Source: Chloroflexota bacterium
GTDB taxonomy: Bacteria > Chloroflexota > Anaerolineae > Promineifilales > Promineifilaceae
Length of the DNA: 64,000 nt
Reading direction: 5' to 3'
Assembly (NCBI GenBank): GCA_022616275.1
Contig: JAKEFB010000308.1
Coordinates: forward strand, 22,691-86,690
How positions within the stretch are numbered: the stretch's first letter is position 1; every line of letters begins with the position of its first letter. A program made the translations under genes and the position numbers. Positions 9,104-18,011 of the stretch are shown piece after piece. The notes under the pieces are model-generated. The model saw only the letters and a program-made list of their open reading frames with translations. It was not told where the DNA came from and made no database searches.

Positions 9104-11719
9104 ATGGCCACACTAGACGACGAAGGGTCTTCTCCCTCAACCAGGCCCTCTCTGGCGGCCGGCAACGCTGCCGGCGAAGACCCTTCGCCAGCCAGCCAGA
9201 GCGCCGGCGATAAGGCCGGTCGTGACCTGTTCAAAGACGTCACCATCACCGGCGTTCAGGGCAGCGCCGTCAGCCTCACCGGGGATGCCGTCACAGGCAA
9301 CATCTACAAGGTAGCCGGCGACCTCATTATCCAGCCCGCGCTGCCGGCCGCATCCCGGCCAGCTCTGGCGGAGGCCCAGGCCTTGTTGGCCTCCCTGCCC
9401 ACCAGCCGGCCGCTAAAGCCGGACGACCTCCCCCCTGGCTCGCGCCTGCCCCTGGCCCGCAACCCCCTCTTTACCGGCCGGGAGGCCGGCCTGCAACACC
9501 TGGCCACGGTCATCAAAGCCGGGGGAACGGTGGCCACCCACCAGGCGGCGGCCATCGCCGGGCTGGGCGGAGTCGGCAAGAGCCAACTGGCCAGCGAATT
9601 TGTTTACCGCTACGGCCGCCACTTTGCCGGCGGCGTTTTCTGGCTGAGCTTTGCCGACCCGGCCAGCGTGCCGGCCGAGGTCGCCGCCTGCGGCCAGGCG
9701 ATGGGGCTGTGGCCTGAGTTCGGCCGGCTCGACCTGGCGGAGCAGGTAGCCCGTGTCCTGGCCGCCTGGCGGGAGCCGCTGCCCCGGCTATTAGTCTTCG
9801 ACAGTTGCGCCGGCGAGGCAATGCTGGCTAAGTGGCGGCCAACCAGCGGCGGTTGCCGAGTGCTGGTCACCAGCCGGCGCGGCCGGTGGGACCCCTCCCT
9901 GGGCGTCGTCACGCTGGCCCTCGACGTCCTCTCCCGCGTCGAAAGCGTCGCCTTACTGCAGCGCCTGGCGCCTGGTTTAAGCAAAGCCAGGGCTGGGACC
10001 ATTGCCGCCGAATTAGGCGACTTTCCCCTGGCGCTCAGCCTGGCCGGCTCTTTTCTGGCCCGCTACGAGCAGGTTGTCTCGCCGCTCGACTACCTGGTCC
10101 AGTTGCAGAGCAAGGCGCTGCTCGACCATCCTTCCCTGCAGGGCAAAGGCAGCGGCCGCTCACCCACCGGCCACGAACAGCACGTTGGCCGGACCTTTGC
10201 CATTAGTTTCAGCCAGTTAGAGCCGGCTGAAGAAACGGACCGGGTGGCGCTCGCTCTTCTGGCGCGGGCAGCCTGCTTTGCCCCGGGCGTGCCTATCCCT
10301 CGTTTCCTGCTGGCCGCGGCGCTAAATTCAGACACGCCGGCCGGCCCCGCGGCCGGCGATGTTTCCCTGGTCGAGGATGGGTTGGCCCGGTTGGCGGAGC
10401 TGGGCTTGCTGGAAGAAGCGGCCGGCGCCGTGCAGTTGCACCGGCTGCTGGCCTTCTACGTCCAGGACAGGTTGGCCGGCGACCTGGACGAGGCGGTGAC
10501 GGCCGTGGCCAGCGCCGTAAGCCAGGCGGCCAGCGCCGTGAATGAAGCCGGCTATCCCAAACCGTTGCTGGCCTGGCAGGAACACCTCCGTCACGTGGCC
10601 TGCCTGGCTGGGCAGCATGGCGACGAGCGCGCCGGCGGGCTATGGAACGAGTTAGGCTACCACCTGGACATGGTCGGGGACTACGCCGGCGCGCGGCGGG
10701 CTTACGAGCAGGCCCTGGCCATTGACGAGACGGCGCTTGGCTCAGACCATCTCGACGTGGCCCGCGACGCCAACAACCTGGGCACAGTTTTGGCCGCCCA
10801 GGGCGAATACGCCGGGGCGTGGCTTGCTTATGAGCGCGCCCTGGCCATTTTCGAGCAGAAACTGGGGCCAGACCATCCCCGCGTGGCCACCTTGTACAAC
10901 AACCTGGGCCTGCTGCTGCGGACCCAGGGAGATTACGCCGCCGCCCGGACCGCCTACGAGCGGGCGCTGGCCATTGACCAGGCTATCTTCGGCCCGGACC
11001 ACCCCAAGGTGGCGGTCCGGATCAATAATCTTGGCAGTGTTCTGCGCGTCCAGGGGGATTACGCCGGGGCGCGGGCCGCCTTTGAGCGGGCGCTGGCCAT
11101 TCACGAGGCCGCCTTTGGTCCCGAGCATCCCAACGTGGCCATAGACGTCAACAACCTGGCCGGGGCGTTAGGCGCTCAGGGAGATTATGCCGGGGCGCAA
11201 ACAGCCTACGAGCGTGCCCTGGCCATTGACCAGGCTATCTTTGGCCCCCGCCACCCCAACGTGGCCATCCGCATCAACAACCTGGGCGCAGTCCTGAAAG
11301 CCCAGGGAGACTACGTCGGGGCGCGGCTGGCTTACGAAGAGGCCCTGGCCATTGACGAGTCTATCTTTGGTCCTTGCCACCCCAGCGTGGCCAGGGACGT
11401 CAACAACCTGGGCGGCGTGCTGAAGGCTCAGGGAGATTACGCCGGGGCGCGGGCCGCCCACGAACGGGCGCTGGCCATTGACCAGGTCATCTTTGGCCCC
11501 CAGCACCCTGACGTAGCCATAGACGTGAGCAACCTGGGTGGGGCGCTGGCGGCGCAGGGGGACACGGCCGGGGCGCGGGCCGCCTACGAGCGGGCGCTGG
11601 CCACTTTTGAACAGAAATTGGGGCCGGACCACCCCCACAGCCAAAAAGTCCGCCGCAACCTGGCCGCCCTGCCGCAGAAGAAGCTGTCCTTGTGGCAACG
11701 ACTTTTCAAAAAAGGGTAG
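9104..11719 (+). CDS. STAND NTPase paralogue: GD-repeat N-terminus, NB-ARC, 8 TPRs
   Basis: This 871-aa protein is collinear with the 1246-aa protein at 559-4299. It has the same GDKAGRDLFKD...GNIYKVAGDLIIQP segment (35-78), P-loop GLGGVGKS (153-160), RLLVFDSCA Walker B, RVLVTSRRGRWDPS, GDFPLALSLAG, a helical arm and then 42-residue TPRs. It has only 8 TPR units against 17. Nine missing units (378 residues) explain nearly all of the 375-residue length difference, so the two genes are duplicates that differ in sensor length. Both end with a basic tail (LWQRLFKKG versus GGFFKKG). A defence or signalling switch role is inferred. Confidence 0.85.
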   Translation: MATLDDEGSSPSTRPSLAAGNAAGEDPSPASQSAGDKAGRDLFKDVTITGVQGSAVSLTGDAVTGNIYKVAGDLIIQPALPAASRPALAEAQALLASLPTSRPLKPDDLPPGSRLPLARNPLFTGREAGLQHLATVIKAGGTVATHQAAAIAGLGGVGKSQLASEFVYRYGRHFAGGVFWLSFADPASVPAEVAACGQAMGLWPEFGRLDLAEQVARVLAAWREPLPRLLVFDSCAGEAMLAKWRPTSGGCRVLVTSRRGRWDPSLGVVTLALDVLSRVESVALLQRLAPGLSKARAGTIAAELGDFPLALSLAGSFLARYEQVVSPLDYLVQLQSKALLDHPSLQGKGSGRSPTGHEQHVGRTFAISFSQLEPAEETDRVALALLARAACFAPGVPIPRFLLAAALNSDTPAGPAAGDVSLVEDGLARLAELGLLEEAAGAVQLHRLLAFYVQDRLAGDLDEAVTAVASAVSQAASAVNEAGYPKPLLAWQEHLRHVACLAGQHGDERAGGLWNELGYHLDMVGDYAGARRAYEQALAIDETALGSDHLDVARDANNLGTVLAAQGEYAGAWLAYERALAIFEQKLGPDHPRVATLYNNLGLLLRTQGDYAAARTAYERALAIDQAIFGPDHPKVAVRINNLGSVLRVQGDYAGARAAFERALAIHEAAFGPEHPNVAIDVNNLAGALGAQGDYAGAQTAYERALAIDQAIFGPRHPNVAIRINNLGAVLKAQGDYVGARLAYEEALAIDESIFGPCHPSVARDVNNLGGVLKAQGDYAGARAAHERALAIDQVIFGPQHPDVAIDVSNLGGALAAQGDTAGARAAYERALATFEQKLGPDHPHSQKVRRNLAALPQKKLSLWQRLFKKG
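10658..11665 (+). repeat. 8 in-frame 126-bp TPR-coding repeats
   Basis: Eight contiguous 42-codon units share their consensus with the array at 2107-4248. At the DNA level they share long blocks such as gagcgggcgctggccattga with units of the other gene, so exchange between the two arrays by recombination is plausible. Confidence 0.9.
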
Positions 11720-11818
11720 TAATCACTCAGGCCGGCGGCCGGGGCTACCAGGTAATATCTTGACCAGAGGTGGCGCAGTCAAAGAAAAAGCACAAAAGTG
11801 GCCCAAAAGTGGTATAAA

Positions 11819-11848
11819 TGTAGGGGCACGATGTATCATGCCTCTACA
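11819..11848. repeat. 14-bp palindromic hairpin (TGTAGGGGCA family)
   Basis: TGTAGGGGCACGAT is followed after two bases by ATCATGCCTCTACA. Twelve of the 14 positions form Watson-Crick pairs, one is a G-U and one mismatches. It looks like a dispersed REP-type palindrome. A related TGTAGGG...CCCTACA hairpin lies at 44325-44346. Confidence 0.7.
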
Positions 11849-11850
11849 GA

Positions 11851-12102
11851 ATGATGACACCAGAACAGGAAGCTAGGCAGGAAATTGATCATTTGCTAGA
11901 AAGCGCTGGCTGGTCGGTAGTTGACCACGGTGACTATAACTCGTTTGCCGGCCGGGGGATGGCCAGACGGGAGGTGGGACTGTGGACGGGTTTTGCCGAT
12001 TATTTGCAACTGGTGAATAGGAAAGCCCTGGGGGTGGTCGAGGCGAAGAGGGTGAGGGAGACAAAGAGCATGGGTCATTCTTTAAAAGGGGGACCGTTAT
12101 GA
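11851..12102 (+). pseudogene. Fragment of type I restriction R subunit (HSDR N-terminal domain)
   Basis: The 83 codons start MMTPEQEARQEIDHLLESAGW and contain GRGMARREVGL, GFADYLQLVNRKALGVVEAKR. This is the N-terminal nuclease region of EcoEI/HsdR-like proteins: a substrate-binding start, then FADY-x-GVVEAK, the D...E-x-K nuclease core. After EAKRVRE the similarity stops and an unrelated tail (TKSMGHSLKGGPL) leads to a stop. Normal R subunits are 800-1100 residues, so about 90% is missing, including the helicase. Its stop overlaps the start of the large helicase gene. It is either a dead remnant or a reused translational leader. Confidence 0.65.
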
Positions 12103-15100
12103 ACCCCATTGAGACACAGGTGAATATCGCCCGGGAGGAACTTCTTGACCTCAGTCTCCGAAATACCTTAATCAACTACCGTCCACTTAAATCGAAGGGC
12201 GTAGAGGTGATTGATGAGCGACCGGAGGAAGTCTTTCGTTTGCTTGTTTCTGAAACGCGCCTCATGTCTTTTCTTCCGGTGCCTGAAAAAGACGAGGGTG
12301 TAGAAGAAGATCAACAGGAGGAGGTAGCTTCAGGAGAAATATTGCTGAAGCAACCAGAAGAAGATAATAACGTTGAGGTGGGCATTGCCGAACGCCATAC
12401 CGATGAGCACTTGCAAACTCCTTATACCTCAACCAATTTGCAGAAACGCCTATTGAACACCTTCTACATGGCACGCACCTATATTGAGGAGCAAGGGGTC
12501 AACGTACTCTATCTCGCATTGGGGATGCTCCAGTGGTACGAATCATCTAACAGCAACATCGTGCGTCAGGCCCCCCTTGTTTTGATACCCGTCGAGCTTA
12601 GCCGCTCGAATGTCCGCGCCCGTTTCCGTATTGAGTACACCGAGGACGATATAGGTGGCAATTTATCTTTACGGGCCAAGCTAAGGGCCGAGTTTAGCCT
12701 GGTGTTGCCAGAGCTATCTGAGAACGAAGAACTGAACGTCCAAGACTACTTCGACAGAGTCGCCCAAGCAATTGCTCCCCAGCCTCGCTGGTCAGTGAAC
12801 AGAACGGCGATTGCACTGGGATTCTTCTCTTTCGGCACTTTCCTCATGTATAACGACCTGGACGCGAACAACTGGCCAAAGGGTACCCGACCAAGCGCCC
12901 ATCCCTTGCTCCGGGCACTTTTGCTAGAAGGTTTCCACGAGCCAGCGGCGACAATCGGTGACGAAGAGCCCATTGATAAATACGTCTCACCTCAAGACAA
13001 CTATCAGGTCGTTGATGCCGATAGCTCACAAACCCTGGCCATCCTTGACGTGAAGCGGGGTCGCAACCTGGTAATTCAAGGCCCGCCGGGTACCGGCAAG
13101 TCTCAAACTATCACCAACCTCATTGCCGAAGCTCTTGGCCAGGATAAAACTGTGCTATTTGTCGCCGAGAAAATGGCGGCTTTGGAAGTAGTGAAACGCC
13201 GCCTCGATGAATCCGGGCTAGGGGACGCCTGCCTGGAGTTGCATAGTCACAAGGCCAACAAGAAGGCTTTTCTGGATGAATTGCGCCGTACCTTAGACCT
13301 CGGCCGGCCGAAAACGAGAGATTACGCAGCCGACTTGCAAGCCCTGATTGACAATCGCGACCGCCTGAACACTTACAGTGAAGCGGTCAATACGCCGATC
13401 GACAAGAGTGGAGTAACACCTTATCAGGCCTTTGGCGAATTGTTACACTTGGCGAGTAACCTTGAAGGGATTACTACGCCGCGATTAGATGGCCAACCGA
13501 TGGTTGGGTGGTCCGCGCCTGAGTTTCGGCAGTGGCTGAGTCGCATCGAAGAATTACAAACCCTCCTCGGCCGTATGGGTATTCCTATGCGACACCCTTT
13601 CTGGGGGAGTCGCTATCATCAAGCCTATCTCCCAACTGACAGGCGAGACGTACAACAGGCTTGTCAGGTAGCAGGAGAGGCAGTTCACGTGCTGCAACAG
13701 GCGTCGGCCGGGCTTGCCAGCCAGCTAAAACTACCCACCCCTGACACGCGTCTGGCTGCGGTGCAACTTAGCCAGGCAGCGCAAAAGATTCTGACGGCAC
13801 CACCTCTCGAAGGTGTCCAAATCATGGCCCAGGAATGGCTCGCTCGCGCCACAGATATTAAATCAGCTTTGGATACAGGCAGCCAGCTTAGCCAATTGCA
13901 ACGTCAGCATGATCAGTGGTTGCTCCCAGAAGCATGGAGCCACGATGTACTTCAGATTCGTAAGGCGTACGTTGCCTACGGTCGGAAATGGTGGCGCTTC
14001 CTTTCCGGCACGTTTCGCCGGGCTCAGAATGACCTGAATGGCCTATCCCGTAGTAGCTTACCGAAAGGGTTAGGAGCACAATACAGAATGGTTAACGCTA
14101 TCCTGGAAGCCCAGCGACTGCAGCCCATCCTGGCTCAACATGAGCCTCTTCTTAAGCAGCTTTTCGGCCCTCGATGGCAGGGGCTGGCTTCTGAATGGGA
14201 GCAGCTTCAAAATACTGCCTCCTGGATCACGGCCCTTTATAGCCAGATCAAAGGGCATATTTTTTCGCCAAAACTGATCAGCTACCTGGCCACTTCGCCA
14301 GACTTCGTTGCCCTGCAGACTTCAGTTACGACCGTTGAGAACGGTCTGAATGCGCATGCCGAAACGATTGCGACCGTCGTCGAACGGATTCAACTAGACG
14401 AGAAAGTCCGCCTGGGTGAAGGAAATACGCTCCTTAAGCAACCATTTCCGATACAAAAGCAGGCATTGAAGGAGTGGTTCACTCAGGTGGACACGCTGCA
14501 GGACATCGTGGCCTACAACCAACTGGCAAACATAGCTGTGCGGGCCGGTCTAGGAGAAATGGTCAAGGTCGCGTCAACCTGGCCCGAAGCCAGCGCCCAT
14601 CTGGTCAATTTATTCCAGCGTTCCTGGTACGAAGCCCTGGTAGCCCAGGCGATGAAGGAGCGCCCGATTCTGGCTACTTTTCACACCGAAACCCACCTGT
14701 ACCGCATTCGGCAATTCTGCGAGGCCGATAAACTCTCGTTTCAGATCAATCGCACACAACTGGCCCACAAACATTGGCAACGGCTTCCACGCCACACAGC
14801 CAGTGGGCAGTTAGGTGTCCTACTGCGAGAGTTCGAAAAGAAGCGCCGGCACCTGCCTATTCGCAAGCTGATGGGGCTGGCAGGCAATGCCATACAAACT
14901 ATCAAGCCGGTCTTCATGATGAGCCCGCTCTCCATCCCCATGTTTCTGCCACCTGGCACATTAAACTTTGATTTGATCGTCTTTGATGAAGCCAGCCAGG
15001 TCAGGCCGGTCGAGGCGTTCGGCGCTATTTTGCGGGGTCCACAAACGGTGGTCGTTGGGGATAGCCGCCAGCTCCCGCCCACTAACTTTTTCAACCAGGT

Positions 15101-16829
15101 GCTTGAAGTAGACGAAGAGACCGAAAGCCTAACGGCCGATCTGGAAAGCGTGTTGGGACTGTTTGCCGCTCAAGGGGCGCCTCAACGAATGTTGCGCTGG
15201 CATTACCGTAGCCGGCATGAATCTTTGATTACCGTTTCCAATTACGAATTTTACGATAACAAGCTGGTTGTCTTTCCCAGCCCGGATGCTGCAAAAGAAG
15301 AAGTGGGGGTGGTTTTCCACTACCTGCCTGACACCGCCTACGACCGCGGTCGGAGCAGCACGAACGAACAAGAGGCGCAGGTAGTAGCCAAAGCGGTCAT
15401 GGACCATGCTCGAACACGCCCGGATCTCACGCTAGGCGTCGCCGCTTTCAGTATTGGCCAGATGCAAATGATTCAGGACCAGCTTGAAATTCTCCGACGC
15501 CGGGATGCATCGTGCGAGTGGTACTTCAATGCCCACCCATTTGAGCCGTTCTTCGTCAAGAACCTGGAAAACGTCCAGGGGGATGAACGAGATGTCATCT
15601 TTATCAGTGTTGGCTATGGCCGAACGGCCGATGGCCAGATATCGATGAATTTTGGCCCGCTGAACAAGGACGGCGGCGAGCGCCGTCTCAACGTCCTTAT
15701 CACCCGAGCCCGGCTCCGCTGCGAAATTTTCACCAATTTGACGGCCGATGACCTCGATCTAAATCGTACCAACGCTCGGGGGATTGTCGCCTTGAAGCGC
15801 TATCTCAAATATGCGGAAACCGGGCGCCTTGACATTCCCACAGCCAGCGGTGGCGAGCCGGATTCCCCCTTTGAGGAACAGGTGGCCAGCGCCTTGCGCC
15901 AGCAGGGTTACGAAATAGCCACACAAGTCGGTTCGGCCGGTTTTTGGATTGACCTTGCCGTCAAAGACAAGGTTCAGCCAGGCCGCTATTTGTTGGGCAT
16001 TGAATGTGATGGGGCAACTTATCACAGTGCTCGCTCCGCCCGAGACCGGGATAGATTACGGCAAGAAGTGCTGGAGAATATGGGTTGGCAAATTCATCGC
16101 ATTTGGAGCACAGACTGGTTCCGCAACCCAACGCGAGAGCTACGGCGCGCAGTAAAGGCAATAGAAGGAGTTAAAGTCAAATCCCCGGCCGGACGTCCCC
16201 CTTCAGCAATGCCGCCAAATTCACCACCAATGAGCCATAAGCCCATTGAGCGCCATGACGCTAAAGCTCCTGCAGCTGCGATTCGAGCCCAGAATTACAA
16301 AATCGCCAGGTTGCGAATACAGACCCCATATGAGTTGCATGAGGTACCTCCCTGGCAGTTAGCTGACTGGATTCAGGAGGTGGTCAAAGTAGAGAGTCCC
16401 GTCCACGTTGACGACGTTACTCGTAGGATTGTTGATGCAGCCAGGGTGAAACGTACTGGCAATCGCATCAAAACGGCTATCCAAGAGGCAATCGCTTACG
16501 CTGTTCGGTCAAGAACTATCCAGAAGAGGGGCAATTTTCTTTGGGACAAAGAAATGAATAAGCTTCAGCACGTGCGTAGCCACGCCAATTTACCGAACTT
16601 TACGCGGAAGATAGAGCGGATTGCTCCAGAAGAAATCATGCTGGCCGTGCAAACGGTTGTCAAAAATGGGCTGGGCATGCGACGGGAGGCTATTCCTCTT
16701 GCCACTTGTACTCTTTTGGGCTTCGGCCGGACCAGTGAAGATATGAGACTGCACGTTGAGAAACTGATAGACAAAATGATCTCACAGCGGCAGTTGATAA
16801 AACGGGGAGATTCGTTGGTGGTTGAGTAG
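12099..16829 (+). CDS. DUF4011 / SF1 helicase / Vsr-like nuclease / DUF3320 protein
   Basis: This 1576-aa protein combines an N-terminal DUF4011-type region (NIAREELLDLSLRNTLINYR), a superfamily 1 helicase and a nuclease. The helicase motifs are P-loop GPPGTGKS (about 329), FDEASQ (about 962), GDSRQLPP (about 987), WHYRSRHESL, VQGDERDVIF (about 1160) and RLNVLITRAR (about 1197). About 630 residues separate motifs I and II and form a large inserted module. A PD-(D/E)XK domain of the Vsr/MTES_1575 type follows (FWIDLAV, IECDGATYHSARSARDRDRLR, W..HRIWSTDW, about 1260-1350). DUF3320 (about 1400-1480) lies near the C-terminus. Proteins of this architecture occur in bacterial defence islands, but their mechanism is unclear. 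The start overlaps the HsdR fragment. Lower GC than neighbouring genes hints at transfer. Confidence 0.85.
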   Translation: MNPIETQVNIAREELLDLSLRNTLINYRPLKSKGVEVIDERPEEVFRLLVSETRLMSFLPVPEKDEGVEEDQQEEVASGEILLKQPEEDNNVEVGIAERHTDEHLQTPYTSTNLQKRLLNTFYMARTYIEEQGVNVLYLALGMLQWYESSNSNIVRQAPLVLIPVELSRSNVRARFRIEYTEDDIGGNLSLRAKLRAEFSLVLPELSENEELNVQDYFDRVAQAIAPQPRWSVNRTAIALGFFSFGTFLMYNDLDANNWPKGTRPSAHPLLRALLLEGFHEPAATIGDEEPIDKYVSPQDNYQVVDADSSQTLAILDVKRGRNLVIQGPPGTGKSQTITNLIAEALGQDKTVLFVAEKMAALEVVKRRLDESGLGDACLELHSHKANKKAFLDELRRTLDLGRPKTRDYAADLQALIDNRDRLNTYSEAVNTPIDKSGVTPYQAFGELLHLASNLEGITTPRLDGQPMVGWSAPEFRQWLSRIEELQTLLGRMGIPMRHPFWGSRYHQAYLPTDRRDVQQACQVAGEAVHVLQQASAGLASQLKLPTPDTRLAAVQLSQAAQKILTAPPLEGVQIMAQEWLARATDIKSALDTGSQLSQLQRQHDQWLLPEAWSHDVLQIRKAYVAYGRKWWRFLSGTFRRAQNDLNGLSRSSLPKGLGAQYRMVNAILEAQRLQPILAQHEPLLKQLFGPRWQGLASEWEQLQNTASWITALYSQIKGHIFSPKLISYLATSPDFVALQTSVTTVENGLNAHAETIATVVERIQLDEKVRLGEGNTLLKQPFPIQKQALKEWFTQVDTLQDIVAYNQLANIAVRAGLGEMVKVASTWPEASAHLVNLFQRSWYEALVAQAMKERPILATFHTETHLYRIRQFCEADKLSFQINRTQLAHKHWQRLPRHTASGQLGVLLREFEKKRRHLPIRKLMGLAGNAIQTIKPVFMMSPLSIPMFLPPGTLNFDLIVFDEASQVRPVEAFGAILRGPQTVVVGDSRQLPPTNFFNQVLEVDEETESLTADLESVLGLFAAQGAPQRMLRWHYRSRHESLITVSNYEFYDNKLVVFPSPDAAKEEVGVVFHYLPDTAYDRGRSSTNEQEAQVVAKAVMDHARTRPDLTLGVAAFSIGQMQMIQDQLEILRRRDASCEWYFNAHPFEPFFVKNLENVQGDERDVIFISVGYGRTADGQISMNFGPLNKDGGERRLNVLITRARLRCEIFTNLTADDLDLNRTNARGIVALKRYLKYAETGRLDIPTASGGEPDSPFEEQVASALRQQGYEIATQVGSAGFWIDLAVKDKVQPGRYLLGIECDGATYHSARSARDRDRLRQEVLENMGWQIHRIWSTDWFRNPTRELRRAVKAIEGVKVKSPAGRPPSAMPPNSPPMSHKPIERHDAKAPAAAIRAQNYKIARLRIQTPYELHEVPPWQLADWIQEVVKVESPVHVDDVTRRIVDAARVKRTGNRIKTAIQEAIAYAVRSRTIQKRGNFLWDKEMNKLQHVRSHANLPNFTRKIERIAPEEIMLAVQTVVKNGLGMRREAIPLATCTLLGFGRTSEDMRLHVEKLIDKMISQRQLIKRGDSLVVE

Positions 16830-16889
16830 CCATACCGGCTGTAACCAGTCTCTAACCGCGCCACCTCCAAAATGTTGCTTTTGGCCTTT

Positions 16890-16967
16890 AACGCTACTGC
16901 CAGAACAGCCCGAGGACAAGCACGAGGAGTTTCAGGGGTGAGTGCTTATCAGGTAAGTGGTCTCAAT
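16890..16967 (-). pseudogene. Decayed 5' end of a second PAP2 gene
   Basis: Right after the stop of the PAP2 gene, the minus strand reads IETTYLISTHP, then after a one-base shift LKLLVLVLGLFWQ and a stop. The intact gene's start reads VETATLIGTHALELLVLLIGAVL. DNA identity is clear (GTGAGTGC, TATCAG, GGTCTCAA, GCACGAG blocks shared with 17771-17848). This is the leftover of a tandem duplicate, frameshifted and truncated after about 25 codons. Confidence 0.65.
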
Positions 16968-17849
16968 CTAAGGGTGCCGGTGCCGCCGGGCTATCTCCAC
17001 CCCGGAAATCGTCAGCGCCAGCCAGGCCGTCCCAACGACGTAACCGGCGACGACGTCGCTGAAATAATGGACGCCCAGGTACATGCGGCTGAAGCCGATC
17101 AGCAGGATCAGGGTGACCAGGACGACGAGGACGATCTTCTCGACAAAGCGATCTAATAGCCGGACGAGCACGTAGGTCAACATGCCGTAGACGATCACCG
17201 CTCCCATGGCGTGGCCGCTGGGAAAGCTGAAACCCGTGGCCAGGGCAAAAGGTTCGCTAAAAGCCGGCCGTTCCCGCTGGAAAATCTCCTTCAAGGCCAT
17301 AGACAGTATCACACCCCCGCCGAGAGCCACTACCCAGCCAATGAGCAAATACCAACAACGTCTCCACAACAGGTAAGCGCCTACGCTCACGGCGATAGCG
17401 GTCAGTACGTAGCCGCCTCCGGCGTGGGTGAGAAGGCGGAAGAAGCCAACGGCCTGCGGCCGGGCCGCGTCGTAGATAGCCTGGGCCAGGGCGTAGTCGA
17501 ATCGGGCGATCTCCTTCCCCTCCATCACCTCCCCGGCCAGCTCGCCGAAGATGGCCACCATCACCAATGTCACAACCAGTCCGGCCGTCAGGTGTAGCCA
17601 CAGATAAGTCCACGGCCGGAGCCACTGCCCGGCCCTGTCCAGCAACGGTCCGTGGCGCTCTCTGAGTCGGCGCGCCGGCCGCGATGCCATCAGCCAGCGC
17701 CACCCCCGGCCGGCCACCTGCCATACCCTCTCCTGGTAGCGCTCAAAAAGGTGTCCCAGGGCGTATACCCCTGCCAAAACAGCCCCAATTAACAGCACGA
17801 GCAGCTCCAGGGCGTGAGTGCCTATCAGAGTGGCGGTCTCAACTACCAT
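16968..17849 (-). CDS. PAP2-family membrane phosphatase
   Basis: The 293-aa integral membrane protein carries all three PAP2 signature motifs: KEIFQRERP (K-x6-RP), FPSGH (PSGH) and SRMYLGVHYFSD (SR-x5-H-x3-D). These residues form the vanadium-haloperoxidase-like phosphatase site facing the outside. About six membrane segments are visible (LLVLLIGAVLAGVYAL, LTAGLVVTLVMVAIF, LIGWVVALGGGVIL and others). Family members dephosphorylate undecaprenyl pyrophosphate or phosphatidic acid; which applies here cannot be told. The ATG overlaps a possible small upstream gene, so coupled translation is likely. Confidence 0.85.
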   Translation of the reverse strand: MVVETATLIGTHALELLVLLIGAVLAGVYALGHLFERYQERVWQVAGRGWRWLMASRPARRLRERHGPLLDRAGQWLRPWTYLWLHLTAGLVVTLVMVAIFGELAGEVMEGKEIARFDYALAQAIYDAARPQAVGFFRLLTHAGGGYVLTAIAVSVGAYLLWRRCWYLLIGWVVALGGGVILSMALKEIFQRERPAFSEPFALATGFSFPSGHAMGAVIVYGMLTYVLVRLLDRFVEKIVLVVLVTLILLIGFSRMYLGVHYFSDVVAGYVVGTAWLALTISGVEIARRHRHP

Positions 17850-17988
17850 TCACCAATCCCCGGACAAACGCCTCGTAAGCCTCCCTCAACGGCAATTCCA
17901 GCTCGACGTGAACACGGCGGCGTAGGGCCACTGCTGTCTCCCCGGTCAGTGGGTTCAGGCCCGACTTCTCGTAGCTCTCCCAATACAA
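17839..17988 (-). CDS. Possible 49-residue protein coupled to PAP2 (or remnant)
   Basis: Between the lipoprotein and PAP2 genes the minus strand has a frame reading YWESYEKSGLNPLTGETAVALR and ending LREAYEAFVRGLVNGS, with its stop 8 bases past the PAP2 ATG. The likely start is a TTG at 17986-17988 behind a GGAGAG/GGGA purine tract. Amino-acid choice looks like real protein (amphipathic, Glu/Arg-rich) and not an antisense shadow. I do not recognise the family. It could be the surviving tail of a larger gene. Confidence 0.35.
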   Translation of the reverse strand: MYWESYEKSGLNPLTGETAVALRRRVHVELELPLREAYEAFVRGLVNGS

Positions 17989-18011
17989 CCCTATTCCCTG
18001 CTCTCCAATCT

